From the NCBI GenBank assembly GCA_019635275.1, contig JAHBZV010000030.1, positions 1 through 36,067 of the forward strand: DNA of 36,067 nucleotides, in the 5' to 3' direction. The notes under the pieces were generated by a model. That model ran no database searches. It was not told where the DNA came from and worked only from the letters and a program-made list of their open reading frames with translations. Position numbers and translations under genes: made by a program. Shown piece after piece: positions 19,898-31,279 of this stretch; position 1 is the first letter of the stretch; every line of letters begins with the position of its first letter. This DNA is from Burkholderiaceae bacterium. Lineage in GTDB: Bacteria > Pseudomonadota > Gammaproteobacteria > Burkholderiales > Burkholderiaceae_E.

Positions 19898-21417
19898 TGG
19901 CTCAGCTCTTCGCCGCCTCCGCGCTGCGCCGCCTCGAGGCGGCGGCGATCGCCGCGCTGCCGGCCGGCACGCTGATGCAGCGCGCCGCGTCCGAGGTCGC
20001 CGACGCGACGGGCCGGCTCGCACGAACGCTGCCGCCGGCGTGCCCGGTGCTGGCGCTCGTCGGCCCCGGCAACAACGGCGGCGACGCACTGCTCGCCGCG
20101 CTGTTGCTGCGCGAGCGCGGCCATGCATGCAGCGCGATCGCGCTGCGCCCCGATGGACCCGGCGCGGGCGAATCGGTCGATGCCTGGCGCGCCGCGCGCG
20201 CGACGGGCCTGCACATCGACCTCCCCGGCGACTTGCCGGCGCTGCTCGCTGCGGCGCCGATCGTGATCGACGGCTTGTTCGGCATCGGGCTCGATCGCCC
20301 GCTGGACGGCGACGCACGCCGCATGTGCGAAGCGATCGCGCTGGCCGCGCTGCCGGTCGTCGCCGTGGACGTCCCGAGCGGCGTCGACGCCGATACCGGC
20401 GCGATCGTCGGAGGCGAACGGGGCTGCGCGATGCGCGCCACCGTCACGGTGACGATGATCGCCGACAAGCCCGGGCTGCACACCGGCGCTGCGCTCGACC
20501 ACGTTGGCGAGCTGCGCGTGGCCGCGCTCGGGCTCGGGGCGCAGCGCGCCGAGTTCGCGCGCACGGCCGGCTCCGAGGTCGGGCGCCTGTTCGATGCGGC
20601 GTGCGCGGCACAGGGCTCGGCGCCGCGCGCGCGCGACAGCCACAAGGGCAGCTTCGGCACGGTGCTCGCGTACGGAGGCGCGCCCGGCATGCGCGGCGCG
20701 GCGCTGCTCGCAGCGCGCGGAGCACAGGCGCTCGGCGCTGGCAAGGTGCACGTCGGTACGCCGACGGACGAACTGTTCGACCCGGGTCAGCCGCAGCTGA
20801 TGACGGCCCCTGCGGAGCCCGACTTCGGCGCGTTCGACGCGGTCGCGATCGGCTGCGGACTGGGCCGCTCCGACGGGGCCCGGCAGCGGGTCGCGGCGGC
20901 GCTGGCCGGCGCGCGGGCGCTGGTGCTCGACGCCGATGCGCTGAACCTGCTCGCCGGCGAGCCGGAGCTGGCCGGCGCGCGCCAGACGCGTTCGGGCGCC
21001 GCCGTTCGCCGCGTGATGACGCCGCATCCGCTCGAGGCGGCGCGGCTGCTGCGCTGCGAGCCGGCCCAGGTGCAGGCCGACCGGCGCGGCGCGGCGCTCC
21101 TGCTCGCGCAGCGCTACCGGATGGTCGCGCTGCTCAAGGGCGCGGGAAGCGTCGTCGCCACGCCGGACGGCGCCTGGTCCATCATCGACGCGGGCAGCCC
21201 GGCACTGGCCAGCGCCGGCACCGGCGACGTGCTCGCCGGAATGATCGCTGCGCTGCTCGCCCACGGCCATGAGCCCGAGACCGCCGCGTGCCTCGCGGCG
21301 TGGCTGCACGGCCGCGCCGGCATGCTGTTCGAGGCGGCGCACGGCCATGCGGAGGGGCTTTCGGCAGCCGAGTTGCCCGGGCTCGTGCGCCAGGTACTCG
21401 GCCGACCCGATCGCTGA
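19897..21417 (+). CDS. nnr: Bifunctional NAD(P)H-hydrate epimerase/dehydratase Nnr
   Basis: Repairs hydrated NADH and NADPH (NADHX, NADPHX), which form spontaneously or by side reactions. The N-terminal YjeF_N epimerase domain (about 1-210) interconverts R and S forms; the C-terminal ribokinase-like dehydratase (about 245-500) removes water using ADP or ATP. Visible motifs are VGPGNNGGDALL (about 55-66), VDVPSGVDADTG, then SHKGSFGTVLAYGGAPGMRGA, LDADALNLLA, MTPHPLEAARLL, LLKGAGSVV and the nucleotide-site SAGTGDVLAG (Asp444). Length 506 fits E. coli YjeF/Nnr. The start overlaps the dctM stop by one base, an unusual partner; pgi follows 14 bases later. Confidence 0.94.
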   Translation: MAQLFAASALRRLEAAAIAALPAGTLMQRAASEVADATGRLARTLPPACPVLALVGPGNNGGDALLAALLLRERGHACSAIALRPDGPGAGESVDAWRAARATGLHIDLPGDLPALLAAAPIVIDGLFGIGLDRPLDGDARRMCEAIALAALPVVAVDVPSGVDADTGAIVGGERGCAMRATVTVTMIADKPGLHTGAALDHVGELRVAALGLGAQRAEFARTAGSEVGRLFDAACAAQGSAPRARDSHKGSFGTVLAYGGAPGMRGAALLAARGAQALGAGKVHVGTPTDELFDPGQPQLMTAPAEPDFGAFDAVAIGCGLGRSDGARQRVAAALAGARALVLDADALNLLAGEPELAGARQTRSGAAVRRVMTPHPLEAARLLRCEPAQVQADRRGAALLLAQRYRMVALLKGAGSVVATPDGAWSIIDAGSPALASAGTGDVLAGMIAALLAHGHEPETAACLAAWLHGRAGMLFEAAHGHAEGLSAAELPGLVRQVLGRPDR

Positions 21418-21431
21418 ACGAGGAGCGCCCG

Positions 21432-23093
21432 ATGGGCAACGAACGACTGTCCGAAGCGTGGCGCGACGTCGCGCGGCGGGCGCGCACGGCAGGCGAGGTC
21501 GAGATCGAAGCGCTGCTGCGGGGCGAGCCCGATCGCGGGCAGCGGCTGAGTCTGGACGCGGCCGGGCTGCACCTGGACCTGACGCGGCACCGCCTGCCGG
21601 CAGACGCGCTCGACGCGCTGCTGGCGCTGGCCGGGGCCGCATCGGTCGCCGCGCGTCGCGACGCGATGTACGCAGGCGAACCCGTCAATTTCACCGAGGG
21701 CCGGCCCGCGCTACACGTGGCGCTGCGCGACCCGGCGCCCCCGGGCGCAGGCGGCCGGGTGCCTGCCGGCGCCGACGACCCGCGCGCCGGCATCGCCGCC
21801 GAAGTGGCCGACACGCTCGATCGCATGGCGCGCTTTTGCGAGGCGGTTCGCAGCGGCGCGTGGCGCGGCGCGACCGGGCGGCCGATCGGCGACATCGTGC
21901 ACGTAGGCATCGGCGGCTCGCACCTCGGCCCCCAGCTCGCGTGCGAAGCGCTTGCCGCGTACGCGCATCCGCGGCTGCGCTGCCACTTCCTGTCCAACGT
22001 CGATCCGCAGGCCTTCGATCGCGCAGTGAGCGGCCTGGAGCCCGCGACGACGTTGGCGATCGTCGCCTCGAAGTCCTGGCACACGCTGGAGACCGCACGC
22101 AACGCGCAGGCTTTGCGACGCTGGTTCGCCGACGGCGGCATCGGCCACGACGCGCTGCGCCACCACCTGGTCGGCGTCACCGCCAACGTCGACGCCGCGA
22201 CCGCATTCGGGCTGGCGCCCGAATCGATCTTTCCGTTCCGCGACTGGGTGGGCGGGCGCTATTCGCTGTGGTCGGCCATCGGCCTGCCGGCCATGCTGTC
22301 GATCGGGCCGGAACACTTTCGCGCAATGCTCGCCGGCGCGCACGCGATGGACCGACATTTCGCCGAGGCCCCGCTCGCGGCCAACGCGCCCGTGCTGATG
22401 GCACTCGTGTCGCTGTGGAACTCGTTGGCGCTGCCGGGTTCGACCGAGGTGGTCGTGCCCTACAGCGACGCGCTGCGCAGCCTCACTGCGTGGCTGCAAC
22501 AGCTGCAGATGGAGAGCAACGGCAAGCGCATCGGACGCGACGGCGCGCCGGTGGCCTGGCCGACCGCACCGGTCGTCTGGGGCGGCCCCGGCACCGACGT
22601 CCAGCACTCGTTCTTCCAGGCGCTGCACCAGGGCACCGGCGTGCACCCGGTCGAGTTCGTCGTCGTCGTACCTTCCGGGGACGATCCCGAAGGTCGCGGC
22701 ACTGCGCTGCTCGCCAACGCGCTCGCGCAGCGCGAGGCGCTGCTGCACGGCCGCAGCGGCAGCGAGGGCGGCCCGAAGGATGGCGACGGGATGGACTGGC
22801 TCGCCGCGCACCGCGCCTGTCCCGGCAACCGGCCGTCCAGTCTCGTGCTGCTCGATCGCCTCGACCCGGCGCGCTTCGGCGCGCTGCTCGCGCTCTACGA
22901 GCACAAGACCGCGGCGCTCGGCTGGCTCTGGGACATCGATTCGTTCGACCAGTGGGGCGTGGAGCTCGGCAAGCTGCTGGCCACCGACATCGAGCCGCTA
23001 CTCGACCCGGCGCGCGCCTTGCCCGCCGGGCTCGCGCCGGACCTGCGCGCGCTCATCGAGCGGATTCGCGCGGCGAGACGGACCGCAGGCTGA
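21432..23093 (+). CDS. pgi: Glucose-6-phosphate isomerase
   Basis: Interconverts glucose 6-phosphate and fructose 6-phosphate in the cytoplasm. The 553-residue protein shows NFTEGRPALHVALR (about 86-99), GIGGSHLGP, VGGRYSLWSAIGLP (the isomerase signature), catalytic Glu361 in QMESNGKR, His392 in GTDVQHSFFQ and Lys514 in SFDQWGVELGK. The sugar-phosphate loop, usually SKTFTT-x-ET, reads SKSWHTLET (213-221), so two of the usual threonines are Ser and His. ATG 21432 has AGGAG six bases upstream and lies 14 bases after nnr, so it may belong to the same transcript. The convergent ybbA stop is 29 bases downstream with no clear terminator. Confidence 0.95.
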   Translation: MGNERLSEAWRDVARRARTAGEVEIEALLRGEPDRGQRLSLDAAGLHLDLTRHRLPADALDALLALAGAASVAARRDAMYAGEPVNFTEGRPALHVALRDPAPPGAGGRVPAGADDPRAGIAAEVADTLDRMARFCEAVRSGAWRGATGRPIGDIVHVGIGGSHLGPQLACEALAAYAHPRLRCHFLSNVDPQAFDRAVSGLEPATTLAIVASKSWHTLETARNAQALRRWFADGGIGHDALRHHLVGVTANVDAATAFGLAPESIFPFRDWVGGRYSLWSAIGLPAMLSIGPEHFRAMLAGAHAMDRHFAEAPLAANAPVLMALVSLWNSLALPGSTEVVVPYSDALRSLTAWLQQLQMESNGKRIGRDGAPVAWPTAPVVWGGPGTDVQHSFFQALHQGTGVHPVEFVVVVPSGDDPEGRGTALLANALAQREALLHGRSGSEGGPKDGDGMDWLAAHRACPGNRPSSLVLLDRLDPARFGALLALYEHKTAALGWLWDIDSFDQWGVELGKLLATDIEPLLDPARALPAGLAPDLRALIERIRAARRTAG

Positions 23094-23122
23094 CTCCCCC
23101 GCGCCGTCGACCCACGATGCCC

Positions 23123-23800
23123 TCAGGCGCCGACCGGCGCCTCCAGGCGCCCCGCGTGCAGCGCCAGCCGCTGGCCGCAGCGAACGGCGAGATCCGGGTC
23201 GTGCGTCACCAGCACCAGGGTCGCACCCGCCTCCCGATTGAGTTCGAACAGCAGGTCGATCACGCGCGCGCCGGTGGCGACGTCGAGGCTTCCGGTGGGT
23301 TCGTCGGCGAACAGCAACCTCGGCGCCGGCGCGAATGCGCGCGCGAGCGCGACGCGCTGCTGCTCGCCGCCCGACAGCGTCTTCGGGTAGTGGCCCAGTC
23401 GGCCGCCCAGCCCCACGCGCTCGAGCAGGCGCCGCGCGCGCTCGGCCGGCCTGCGCTCGCCGGCCAGCTCCAGCGGGAGCATCACGTTCTCGAGGGCGGT
23501 CATCTGCGGCAGCAACTGGAACGACTGGAACACGAAACCGAGGTTGCGCGCACGCCAGGCCGCGCGCCCGTCCTCGTCGAGCGCGAACAGCGACTCGCCG
23601 AACATCGTCACCGTACCGTCGCTCGGCAGGTCAAGGCCGGCCAGCAGGCCGAGCAGCGTCGACTTGCCGGAGCCCGACGCGCCGACGATCGCCACCGTCT
23701 GTCCCGCCGGAACGCTAAACGACAGATCGTCGAGAATGGTGAGCCAGCCGTCCGCGTCCCTGACGCGCTTGCTCAGATGCTCGACGATAATCGCTTCCAT
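23123..23800 (-). CDS. ybbA: YbbA-type ABC transporter ATPase
   Basis: A 225-residue ATP-binding subunit of the LolD/MacB-like group, closest in motifs and context to E. coli YbbA. Walker A is GASGSGKST (40-48), Q-loop region LGFVFQSFQLLP, signature LSGGEQQRVALARAFAPAP, Walker B LLFADEPTGSLD and H-loop LVLVTHDPDL. In E. coli ybbA diverges from tesA and is followed by the large permease ybbP; here the divergence from a tesA-type gene is kept but the permease is missing, because pgi lies immediately downstream on the other strand. The start codon shares two bases with the tesA start (CATG), leaving no intergenic space. The partner permease must be elsewhere or absent. Confidence 0.9.
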   Translation of the reverse strand: MEAIIVEHLSKRVRDADGWLTILDDLSFSVPAGQTVAIVGASGSGKSTLLGLLAGLDLPSDGTVTMFGESLFALDEDGRAAWRARNLGFVFQSFQLLPQMTALENVMLPLELAGERRPAERARRLLERVGLGGRLGHYPKTLSGGEQQRVALARAFAPAPRLLFADEPTGSLDVATGARVIDLLFELNREAGATLVLVTHDPDLAVRCGQRLALHAGRLEAPVGA

Positions 23801-24524
23801 GCCTGATCGATCCTTTCCGTTGGGGCCCTCGCGGCCCGGTTCGTCGTTCGTCAATGCAGCGACCGACCACGGGCGCCCGTCCGGTCGTCGCGCGCTGCTG
23901 CGCTTCCTTGCGGCGTGCGCGACCGGGGCGAGTCTACCGGGACTTGGCCGCGCAGACCCTGCCGCGGCCGCAGCGGGCCGCACCCTGCTCGTCCTGGGCG
24001 ACAGCCTGTCCGCGGAATACGGGCTGCGCCGCGGCTCGGGCTGGGTCGAACTGCTGTCGCGCCGGCTCTCGGGGCGACGCCCGCCGTGGCAGGTCGTCAA
24101 CGCGAGCATCAGCGGCGAAACCACGGCCGGAGGGCGCACCCGCATCGCCGCGCTGCTCGAACGGCACCGTCCTGCGGTGGTCGTGATCGAGCTCGGCGGC
24201 AACGACGCGTTGCGCGGGCTCGACCTCGGCGCGACCGAAGCCAACCTCGCGGCGATGACGCGGGCGGCGCGCCAGGCCGGCGCGCGGGTCCTGCTGCTGG
24301 GCATGCAGGTGCCGCCGAACTACGGCCGCCCCTATACCGATGCGTTCGCGGCGCTGTTCCGCAACGTGGCCGAGCGCGAGAAGGCGTCGCTGCTGCCGTT
24401 CTTCCTCGACGGCGTGGCCGATCGGCCCGAGCTGTTCCAGCCCGACCGCATCCACCCGAACGAGTCGGCACAGGCGCGGATGCTCGAGAACGTGTGGCCG
24501 GCGTTGCGGCCCCTGCTGGGCTGA
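23799..24524 (+). CDS. tesA: TesA-like SGNH esterase/lysophospholipase
   Basis: A secreted or periplasmic SGNH hydrolase, 241 residues, of the thioesterase I/arylesterase/lysophospholipase L1 family. Block I is LVLGDSLSAEYGL with nucleophile Ser69, block II NASISGETTAGG, block III ELGGNDALRG and block V DRIHPN with Asp216 and His219. The N-terminus is long: about 29 polar residues, then RR (30-31) and the hydrophobic LLRFLAACATGASLPGLG, which could be a Tat-type signal, with maturation near residue 51-58. ATG 23799 overlaps the divergent ybbA start; no Shine-Dalgarno is visible and no later ATG occurs before the signal. The MOT1 gene follows after seven bases. Substrate preference cannot be told. 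Confidence 0.88.
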   Translation: MPDRSFPLGPSRPGSSFVNAATDHGRPSGRRALLRFLAACATGASLPGLGRADPAAAAAGRTLLVLGDSLSAEYGLRRGSGWVELLSRRLSGRRPPWQVVNASISGETTAGGRTRIAALLERHRPAVVVIELGGNDALRGLDLGATEANLAAMTRAARQAGARVLLLGMQVPPNYGRPYTDAFAALFRNVAEREKASLLPFFLDGVADRPELFQPDRIHPNESAQARMLENVWPALRPLLG

Positions 24525-24531
24525 CGCGGCG

Positions 24532-25749
24532 ATGGCCCCGCCCGACGCGCGCAGACACCCCGACGCGGCGCCGGCAGCTTCGGAATCGCCGATCGTGTCG
24601 ACGCAGGCCGGCGCGAGCAGCGAACGGGCATCGTGGCTCGCCGAGGCCTCGGGCGCGTTCGGCGACCTCGGGGTGCTGATCCCCTTCGTTACCGCGTACC
24701 TGGGCGTGGTCGGGATGGCGCCAACCGGTGTGCTCGTGCCGATCGGCCTGGCGTCGCTCGCGGCGGGCCTGTGGTACCGCACGCCGTTCCCGGTCCAGCC
24801 GATGAAGCTGATCGGCGCGTCGGTCATCCTGTACGCGGGTTCGGGGGTCGAGATGACGCCGACCGTCGTCGTCGCGGCCGGGCTGTGCACGGGGCTGATC
24901 TGGCTGGCCCTGGGCCTCACGGGCCTGGCCGCACGCCTGAGCGCGCTGATCCCCCGCGAAGCGATGCTCGGCGTCGTGATGGGACTCGGCTTCGGCTTCA
25001 TGCTCGAGGGCCTGCGAGCGATGTCGGCGACGCCGGTCGCGTCGGGGCTGACGCTGGCCGTCGCGATGGTGCTGCTGTCGCGGCCGACGATCCCGACGAT
25101 GCTGGTGCTGCTGTTCGGCGGCGCCACGGCGAGCCTGCTCGGCGGCGGTGCGGCGGCCTTCGACGCGTCGCGACTGGTTCCGGCGCTGACGCTTCCGACT
25201 CCGGCCTGGCCGCAGCTGTCCTGGCACGCGGCCGAGCTGGGCCTGCTGCTGCTCGCGCTGCCGCAATTGCCGCTCACCTTCGGCAACGCGTTGTTCGCGG
25301 TCGTCGACGAGAACAACCGGCGCTTTCCCGACCGGCCGACGCACGAGCGAACCGTCGCGTTGTCCACCGGCCTGATGAACCTGCTGTCGAGCGCGCTGGG
25401 CGGCATCCCGCTGTGCCACGGCACCGGCGGGATGGCGGCGCAGGTCCGCTTCGGGGCGCGCAGCGGCCGCGCGCCGCTGATCTTCGGCGCGACGATGCTG
25501 GCGATCGGCCTGTTCTTCGCCGACGCGGTGTCGCTGCTGTTCGCGCTGGTGCCGGCGGCGGTGCTGGGCAGCATCCTGTTCCTGGCCGGATTGCAGCTCG
25601 CGCTGGGCAGCCGCGCCGAGGGTGGCCAGAAGGCCGAGCGATTCGTCGTGCTGGCGACCGCCGGCATCGCCGTCTGGCACGCGGGGCTCGCGGTGCTGTT
25701 CGGCGTGCTCGCGCACCACGCGGCGAAGCGGGGTTGGGTCAGGCTGTAG
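24532..25749 (+). CDS. MOT1-family molybdate/sulfate transporter
   Basis: A 405-residue inner-membrane protein with about ten hydrophobic helices, matching the MFS_MOT1 (SulP-related) family that includes the plant and algal molybdate transporter MOT1. The two signature stretches are clear: GAFGDLGVLIPF (41-52) with PFPVQPMKLIGAS (85-97), and PQLPLTFGNALFAV (244-257) with GGIPLCHGTGGMAAQVRFGA (290-309). Molybdate import is the likely role; sulfate or another oxyanion is possible. ATG 24532 starts seven bases after tesA, so they are probably co-transcribed, although no molybdenum-cofactor genes are nearby. It ends in TAG, 40 bases before tRNA-Leu. Confidence 0.85.
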   Translation: MAPPDARRHPDAAPAASESPIVSTQAGASSERASWLAEASGAFGDLGVLIPFVTAYLGVVGMAPTGVLVPIGLASLAAGLWYRTPFPVQPMKLIGASVILYAGSGVEMTPTVVVAAGLCTGLIWLALGLTGLAARLSALIPREAMLGVVMGLGFGFMLEGLRAMSATPVASGLTLAVAMVLLSRPTIPTMLVLLFGGATASLLGGGAAAFDASRLVPALTLPTPAWPQLSWHAAELGLLLLALPQLPLTFGNALFAVVDENNRRFPDRPTHERTVALSTGLMNLLSSALGGIPLCHGTGGMAAQVRFGARSGRAPLIFGATMLAIGLFFADAVSLLFALVPAAVLGSILFLAGLQLALGSRAEGGQKAERFVVLATAGIAVWHAGLAVLFGVLAHHAAKRGWVRL

Positions 25750-25771
25750 GCTCGCGACGGGGCCACCGCAG

Positions 25772-25777
25772 TATCAT
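25772..25777 (+). promoter_or_regulatory. Putative -10 box of the tRNA-Leu gene
   Basis: TATCAT (five of six consensus matches) ends 12 bases before the tRNA and is followed by a GC-rich discriminator, as is usual for stringently controlled tRNA promoters. No good -35 is seen, so read-through from the carrier gene upstream is an alternative. Confidence 0.35.
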
Positions 25778-25789
25778 GCGGGGCGCCCG

Positions 25790-25874
25790 GCGCGGGTGAC
25801 GAAACCGGTAGACGTAGCGGACTTAAAATCCGCGGCCGCAAGGCGTGCGGGTTCGAGTCCCGCCCCGCGCACCA
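25790..25874 (+). tRNA. tRNA-Leu (anticodon UAA)
   Basis: An 85-base tRNA with acceptor GCGCGGG paired to CCCGCGC, D arm with CCGGTAGA, anticodon stem GCGGA/TCCGC enclosing loop CTTAAAA (anticodon TAA), a long class II variable arm (around GGCCGCAAGGC) and T arm GCGGG-TTCGAGT-CCCGC. Discriminator A73 and an encoded CCA end it. It reads UUA and, by wobble, UUG. Its 3' end is 13 bases from the convergent fadH stop. Confidence 0.97.
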
Positions 25875-25887
25875 GGCACCCGCCGAC

Positions 25888-27960
<2,073 letters not shown>

Positions 27961-28794
27961 TCAGCGCGCCCTTCGGCGATCGCGGTCGCCGCGTCCGGTG
28001 AAGTCGTCCATGCTGTGCGTGACGCCGAAGAAGTCCAGCAGCGCATCGAACCACGCCACGGGCAGCACGCGCAACAGGTAGGTCGTCATCACGAAGCGCG
28101 GCAGCACGAGCCGCGCGCGGTCGCCCTCGATCGCCGCGACGATCCGGTCGGCGACGTAGCCGGGCTCGAGGATCGGCAGCAGCGCAGGAAAGCGCGTGCG
28201 AACCCCTTCGAACATGCCGGTGGCGATGTAGAACGGACAGACCACCGTCGTCCGGATCGGCGCGCCGTCGCGCCCGAGCTCCAGGCGCAGCGCCTCGTCG
28301 AAGCCGATTGCGGCCGCCTTGCTCGCCGAGTAGACGGTGAGCCGCGGCGCGGCGGCAATCCCCGAGGCCGAGGCGATCGTCACGATGTGGCCCGAGCCTG
28401 CCTCCATCATTCCCGGCAGGAAGGCGCGCACCGTTCGAAACAGCGCCAGCGTGTTCACCGAGAAGGCCTTCACGATCGATTCGTCGCTGTCCTCCAGCAG
28501 GCGCTTGCCACTGACGATGCCGGCGTTGTTGATCAGCACGTCGACCCCTCCGTGCCCGTCGATCACCCGCGCGGCGGCCGCCTCGATCGATCCCCGGTCG
28601 GACAGGTCGCAGGCGTCCACGGCCAGGACATCGCCCAGCGAGGCGACGCGCGCGCGCGCCTTCTCGAGCGCGACGGCGTCGACATCCCACAGGATGAGCC
28701 TCCCGCCACGCATCGCGATCCGCTCGGCCATCAGCAGGCCGATGCCGTTGCCGGCGCCGGTCACCAGCACCTTGCGATCGCGGAAGTCGGTCAT
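27961..28794 (-). CDS. Short-chain dehydrogenase/reductase
   Basis: A 277-residue classical SDR oxidoreductase. The cofactor loop is TGAGNGIG (12-19) with Asp37 after the second strand (LILWDVD), suggesting NAD(H); the structural motif is NNAG (89-92), and the catalytic tetrad Asn114, Ser142, Tyr155, Lys159 is complete. The C-terminal third (YLLRVLPVAWFDALLDFFGV, then SMDDFTGRG) is hydrophobic and resembles retinol-dehydrogenase-like SDRs that touch the membrane or act on lipophilic alcohols. It starts one base after the livF stop, so it is made with the transporter, and fadH follows. Likely a 3-hydroxyacyl or alicyclic alcohol dehydrogenase; the substrate is not known. Confidence 0.88.
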   Translation of the reverse strand: MTDFRDRKVLVTGAGNGIGLLMAERIAMRGGRLILWDVDAVALEKARARVASLGDVLAVDACDLSDRGSIEAAAARVIDGHGGVDVLINNAGIVSGKRLLEDSDESIVKAFSVNTLALFRTVRAFLPGMMEAGSGHIVTIASASGIAAAPRLTVYSASKAAAIGFDEALRLELGRDGAPIRTTVVCPFYIATGMFEGVRTRFPALLPILEPGYVADRIVAAIEGDRARLVLPRFVMTTYLLRVLPVAWFDALLDFFGVTHSMDDFTGRGDRDRRRAR

Positions 28795-28795
28795 C

Positions 28796-29543
<748 letters not shown>

Positions 29544-29551
<8 letters not shown>

Positions 29552-30299
29552 GCGTGCCGCTGCCGAGGTAGACCGCCTTGACCCGCGGATCGCGGGCGAT
29601 CTCGTCGGGCGTGCCTTCGGCGAAAACGCCACCCGACACCAGCACCGTCATCCGCCGAGCGAACCCGAACACGACGTCCATGTCGTGCTCGATCAGCAGC
29701 ACCGACACGTCGCCGGGGAGCGCGGCGACGGCTTCGAGGATCTCGCGGCGCTCGGCGCCGGGAACGCCGGCCACCGGTTCGTCGAGCAGCAGCACGCGCG
29801 GTTCGCAGGCCAGCGCCATCGCAATCTCGAGCAGGCGCTGCTTGCCGTAGGGGAGCTCCCTCACCTTCCGGGCGGCGACGTCGCCGAGCCGGAACTGCGC
29901 GAGCAACTCGTCGCAGCGCTGCGCGACGCGACGATCGGCGCCCAGTCGCTTCCACCAGCGTCCGGCGACGCCCAGGCGCGCCGAGACCGCGAGCGCCAGG
30001 CTCTGCAGCGGCGTGAAGGTCGGAAACAGCTGATTGATCTGGAACGTGCGCACCAGGCCGCGGCGAGCGCGCTGGTGCGCGGCGAGCCCGGTCACGTCGT
30101 CGCCCAGCAGCTCGATGCGCCCGCCGCTCGGCGCGAGCACGCCGGTCAGCAGGTTGACCAGCGTGGTCTTGCCCGCGCCGTTGGGGCCGATCAGCGCGTG
30201 GCGCGCGCCCCGCTCGATCGCGAGCGACACGCCGTCGGTCGCCACCAGCGCGCCAAAGCGGCGCGTGAGCCCGTGCGTGCGCAGCACCGGCTCGCTCAT
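29544..30299 (-). CDS. livG: Liv-type ABC transporter ATPase LivG
   Basis: The second ATPase of the importer; 251 residues. Walker A GPNGAGKTT (about 38-46), the LivG-type loop GLVRTFQINQLFPTFTPLQS, a family-typical degenerate signature LPYGKQRLLEIAMAL, Walker B VLLLDEPVAGVPGAER and the BCA_ABC_TP ending in GTPDEIARDPRVKAVYLG. ATG 30299 overlaps the livM stop by four bases (ATGA), and its own stop lies within livF. LivG and LivF drive the LivH-LivM channel. Confidence 0.92.
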
Positions 30300-31279
30300 G
30301 GCGTCGCTCCCGGGCGGCGCAGCCAGGTCCAGGGTCGCGCGATGCGGTCGCGGCCGACCAGCATCAGCACGACCAGCATCGCGCCGATCCAGAACGTCCA
30401 GTACTGCGGCGTGATCGACGACAGCAAGTCGTGCATCAGCTTGAACGCGATCGCGCCGACCAGGCCGCCGTACAGCCAGCCTGCGCCGCCGATGACCAAC
30501 ACCATCAGCACGTCGGCGCTGCGATGGAAGTCGAGCACGTCGAGCGACGCGAAGCCGGTCGTCTGCGCGAGCAGCGCCCCGGCTGCGCCGGCCAGCGCGG
30601 CGCCCAGCGTGTAGGCGGCCGCCAGCCGCGCGTTGACCGACAGCCCGATCGCACTCACGCGCAACCGGTTGTCGCGCAGCGCCTGCAGCGACCAACCGAA
30701 CGGCGAATGCACGACGCGACGCACCACCGCGAAGGCCACGAACAGCACGACGAGGCTGTAGACGCTGGCGACCCGCCCGACGAGGTCGAATTCGAAGCGT
30801 CCGAGCAGCGGCCCCATCACCACCCCCTGCAGGCCGTCGGCGCCGCCGGTGAGGCCGTCCAGTCGGTTGGCCAGCTCGTAGAGCACCAGCGCCACGCCCA
30901 TCGTCACCATCAGCCGCGTCAGGTCGGTGCCGCGCACGATCATCGGGCTGCACGCGGCGCCCAGCGCGGCCGCCAGCGCGGTCGCCAGCGCAAGCCCGGC
31001 GAGCGGATCGGCGTCGACGTGCTTGGCGAACAGCGCCGCGGCATAGGCACCGAGCCCGAAGAAGGCTGCATGGCCGAGCGAGACGATGCCGGCGTAGCCG
31101 AGCACCAGGTCGAGCGACAGTGCGAACAGCGCGAGGATCGCGATCTCGTTGACCAGCAGCGCGTGCTGCGGCAGCCATGCGACGCCGGTCGCGATCGCCG
31201 CCCACAGGGCGATCTCCCAACCGCGCACGCGCGCCGAATGCACGAGCGTCGCCCCGGCCGCCCCGGGCGTCGGCGTCAC
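30296..31279 (-). CDS. livM: Liv-type ABC transporter permease LivM
   Basis: One of two membrane channel subunits of the importer; 327 residues with eight or nine helices. The family landmarks are LDLVLGYAGIVSLGHAAFFGLGAY (about 55-80) and the cytoplasmic coupling loop SPFGWSLQALRDNRLRVSAIGLSV, where LivM proteins contact the ATPases. It starts with GTG at 31279, the first G of GTGA shared with the livH stop (four-base overlap), and ends within the livG start (ATGA). No in-frame ATG lies nearby that would preserve the first helix. Confidence 0.9.
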   Translation of the reverse strand: MTPTPGAAGATLVHSARVRGWEIALWAAIATGVAWLPQHALLVNEIAILALFALSLDLVLGYAGIVSLGHAAFFGLGAYAAALFAKHVDADPLAGLALATALAAALGAACSPMIVRGTDLTRLMVTMGVALVLYELANRLDGLTGGADGLQGVVMGPLLGRFEFDLVGRVASVYSLVVLFVAFAVVRRVVHSPFGWSLQALRDNRLRVSAIGLSVNARLAAAYTLGAALAGAAGALLAQTTGFASLDVLDFHRSADVLMVLVIGGAGWLYGGLVGAIAFKLMHDLLSSITPQYWTFWIGAMLVVLMLVGRDRIARPWTWLRRPGATP

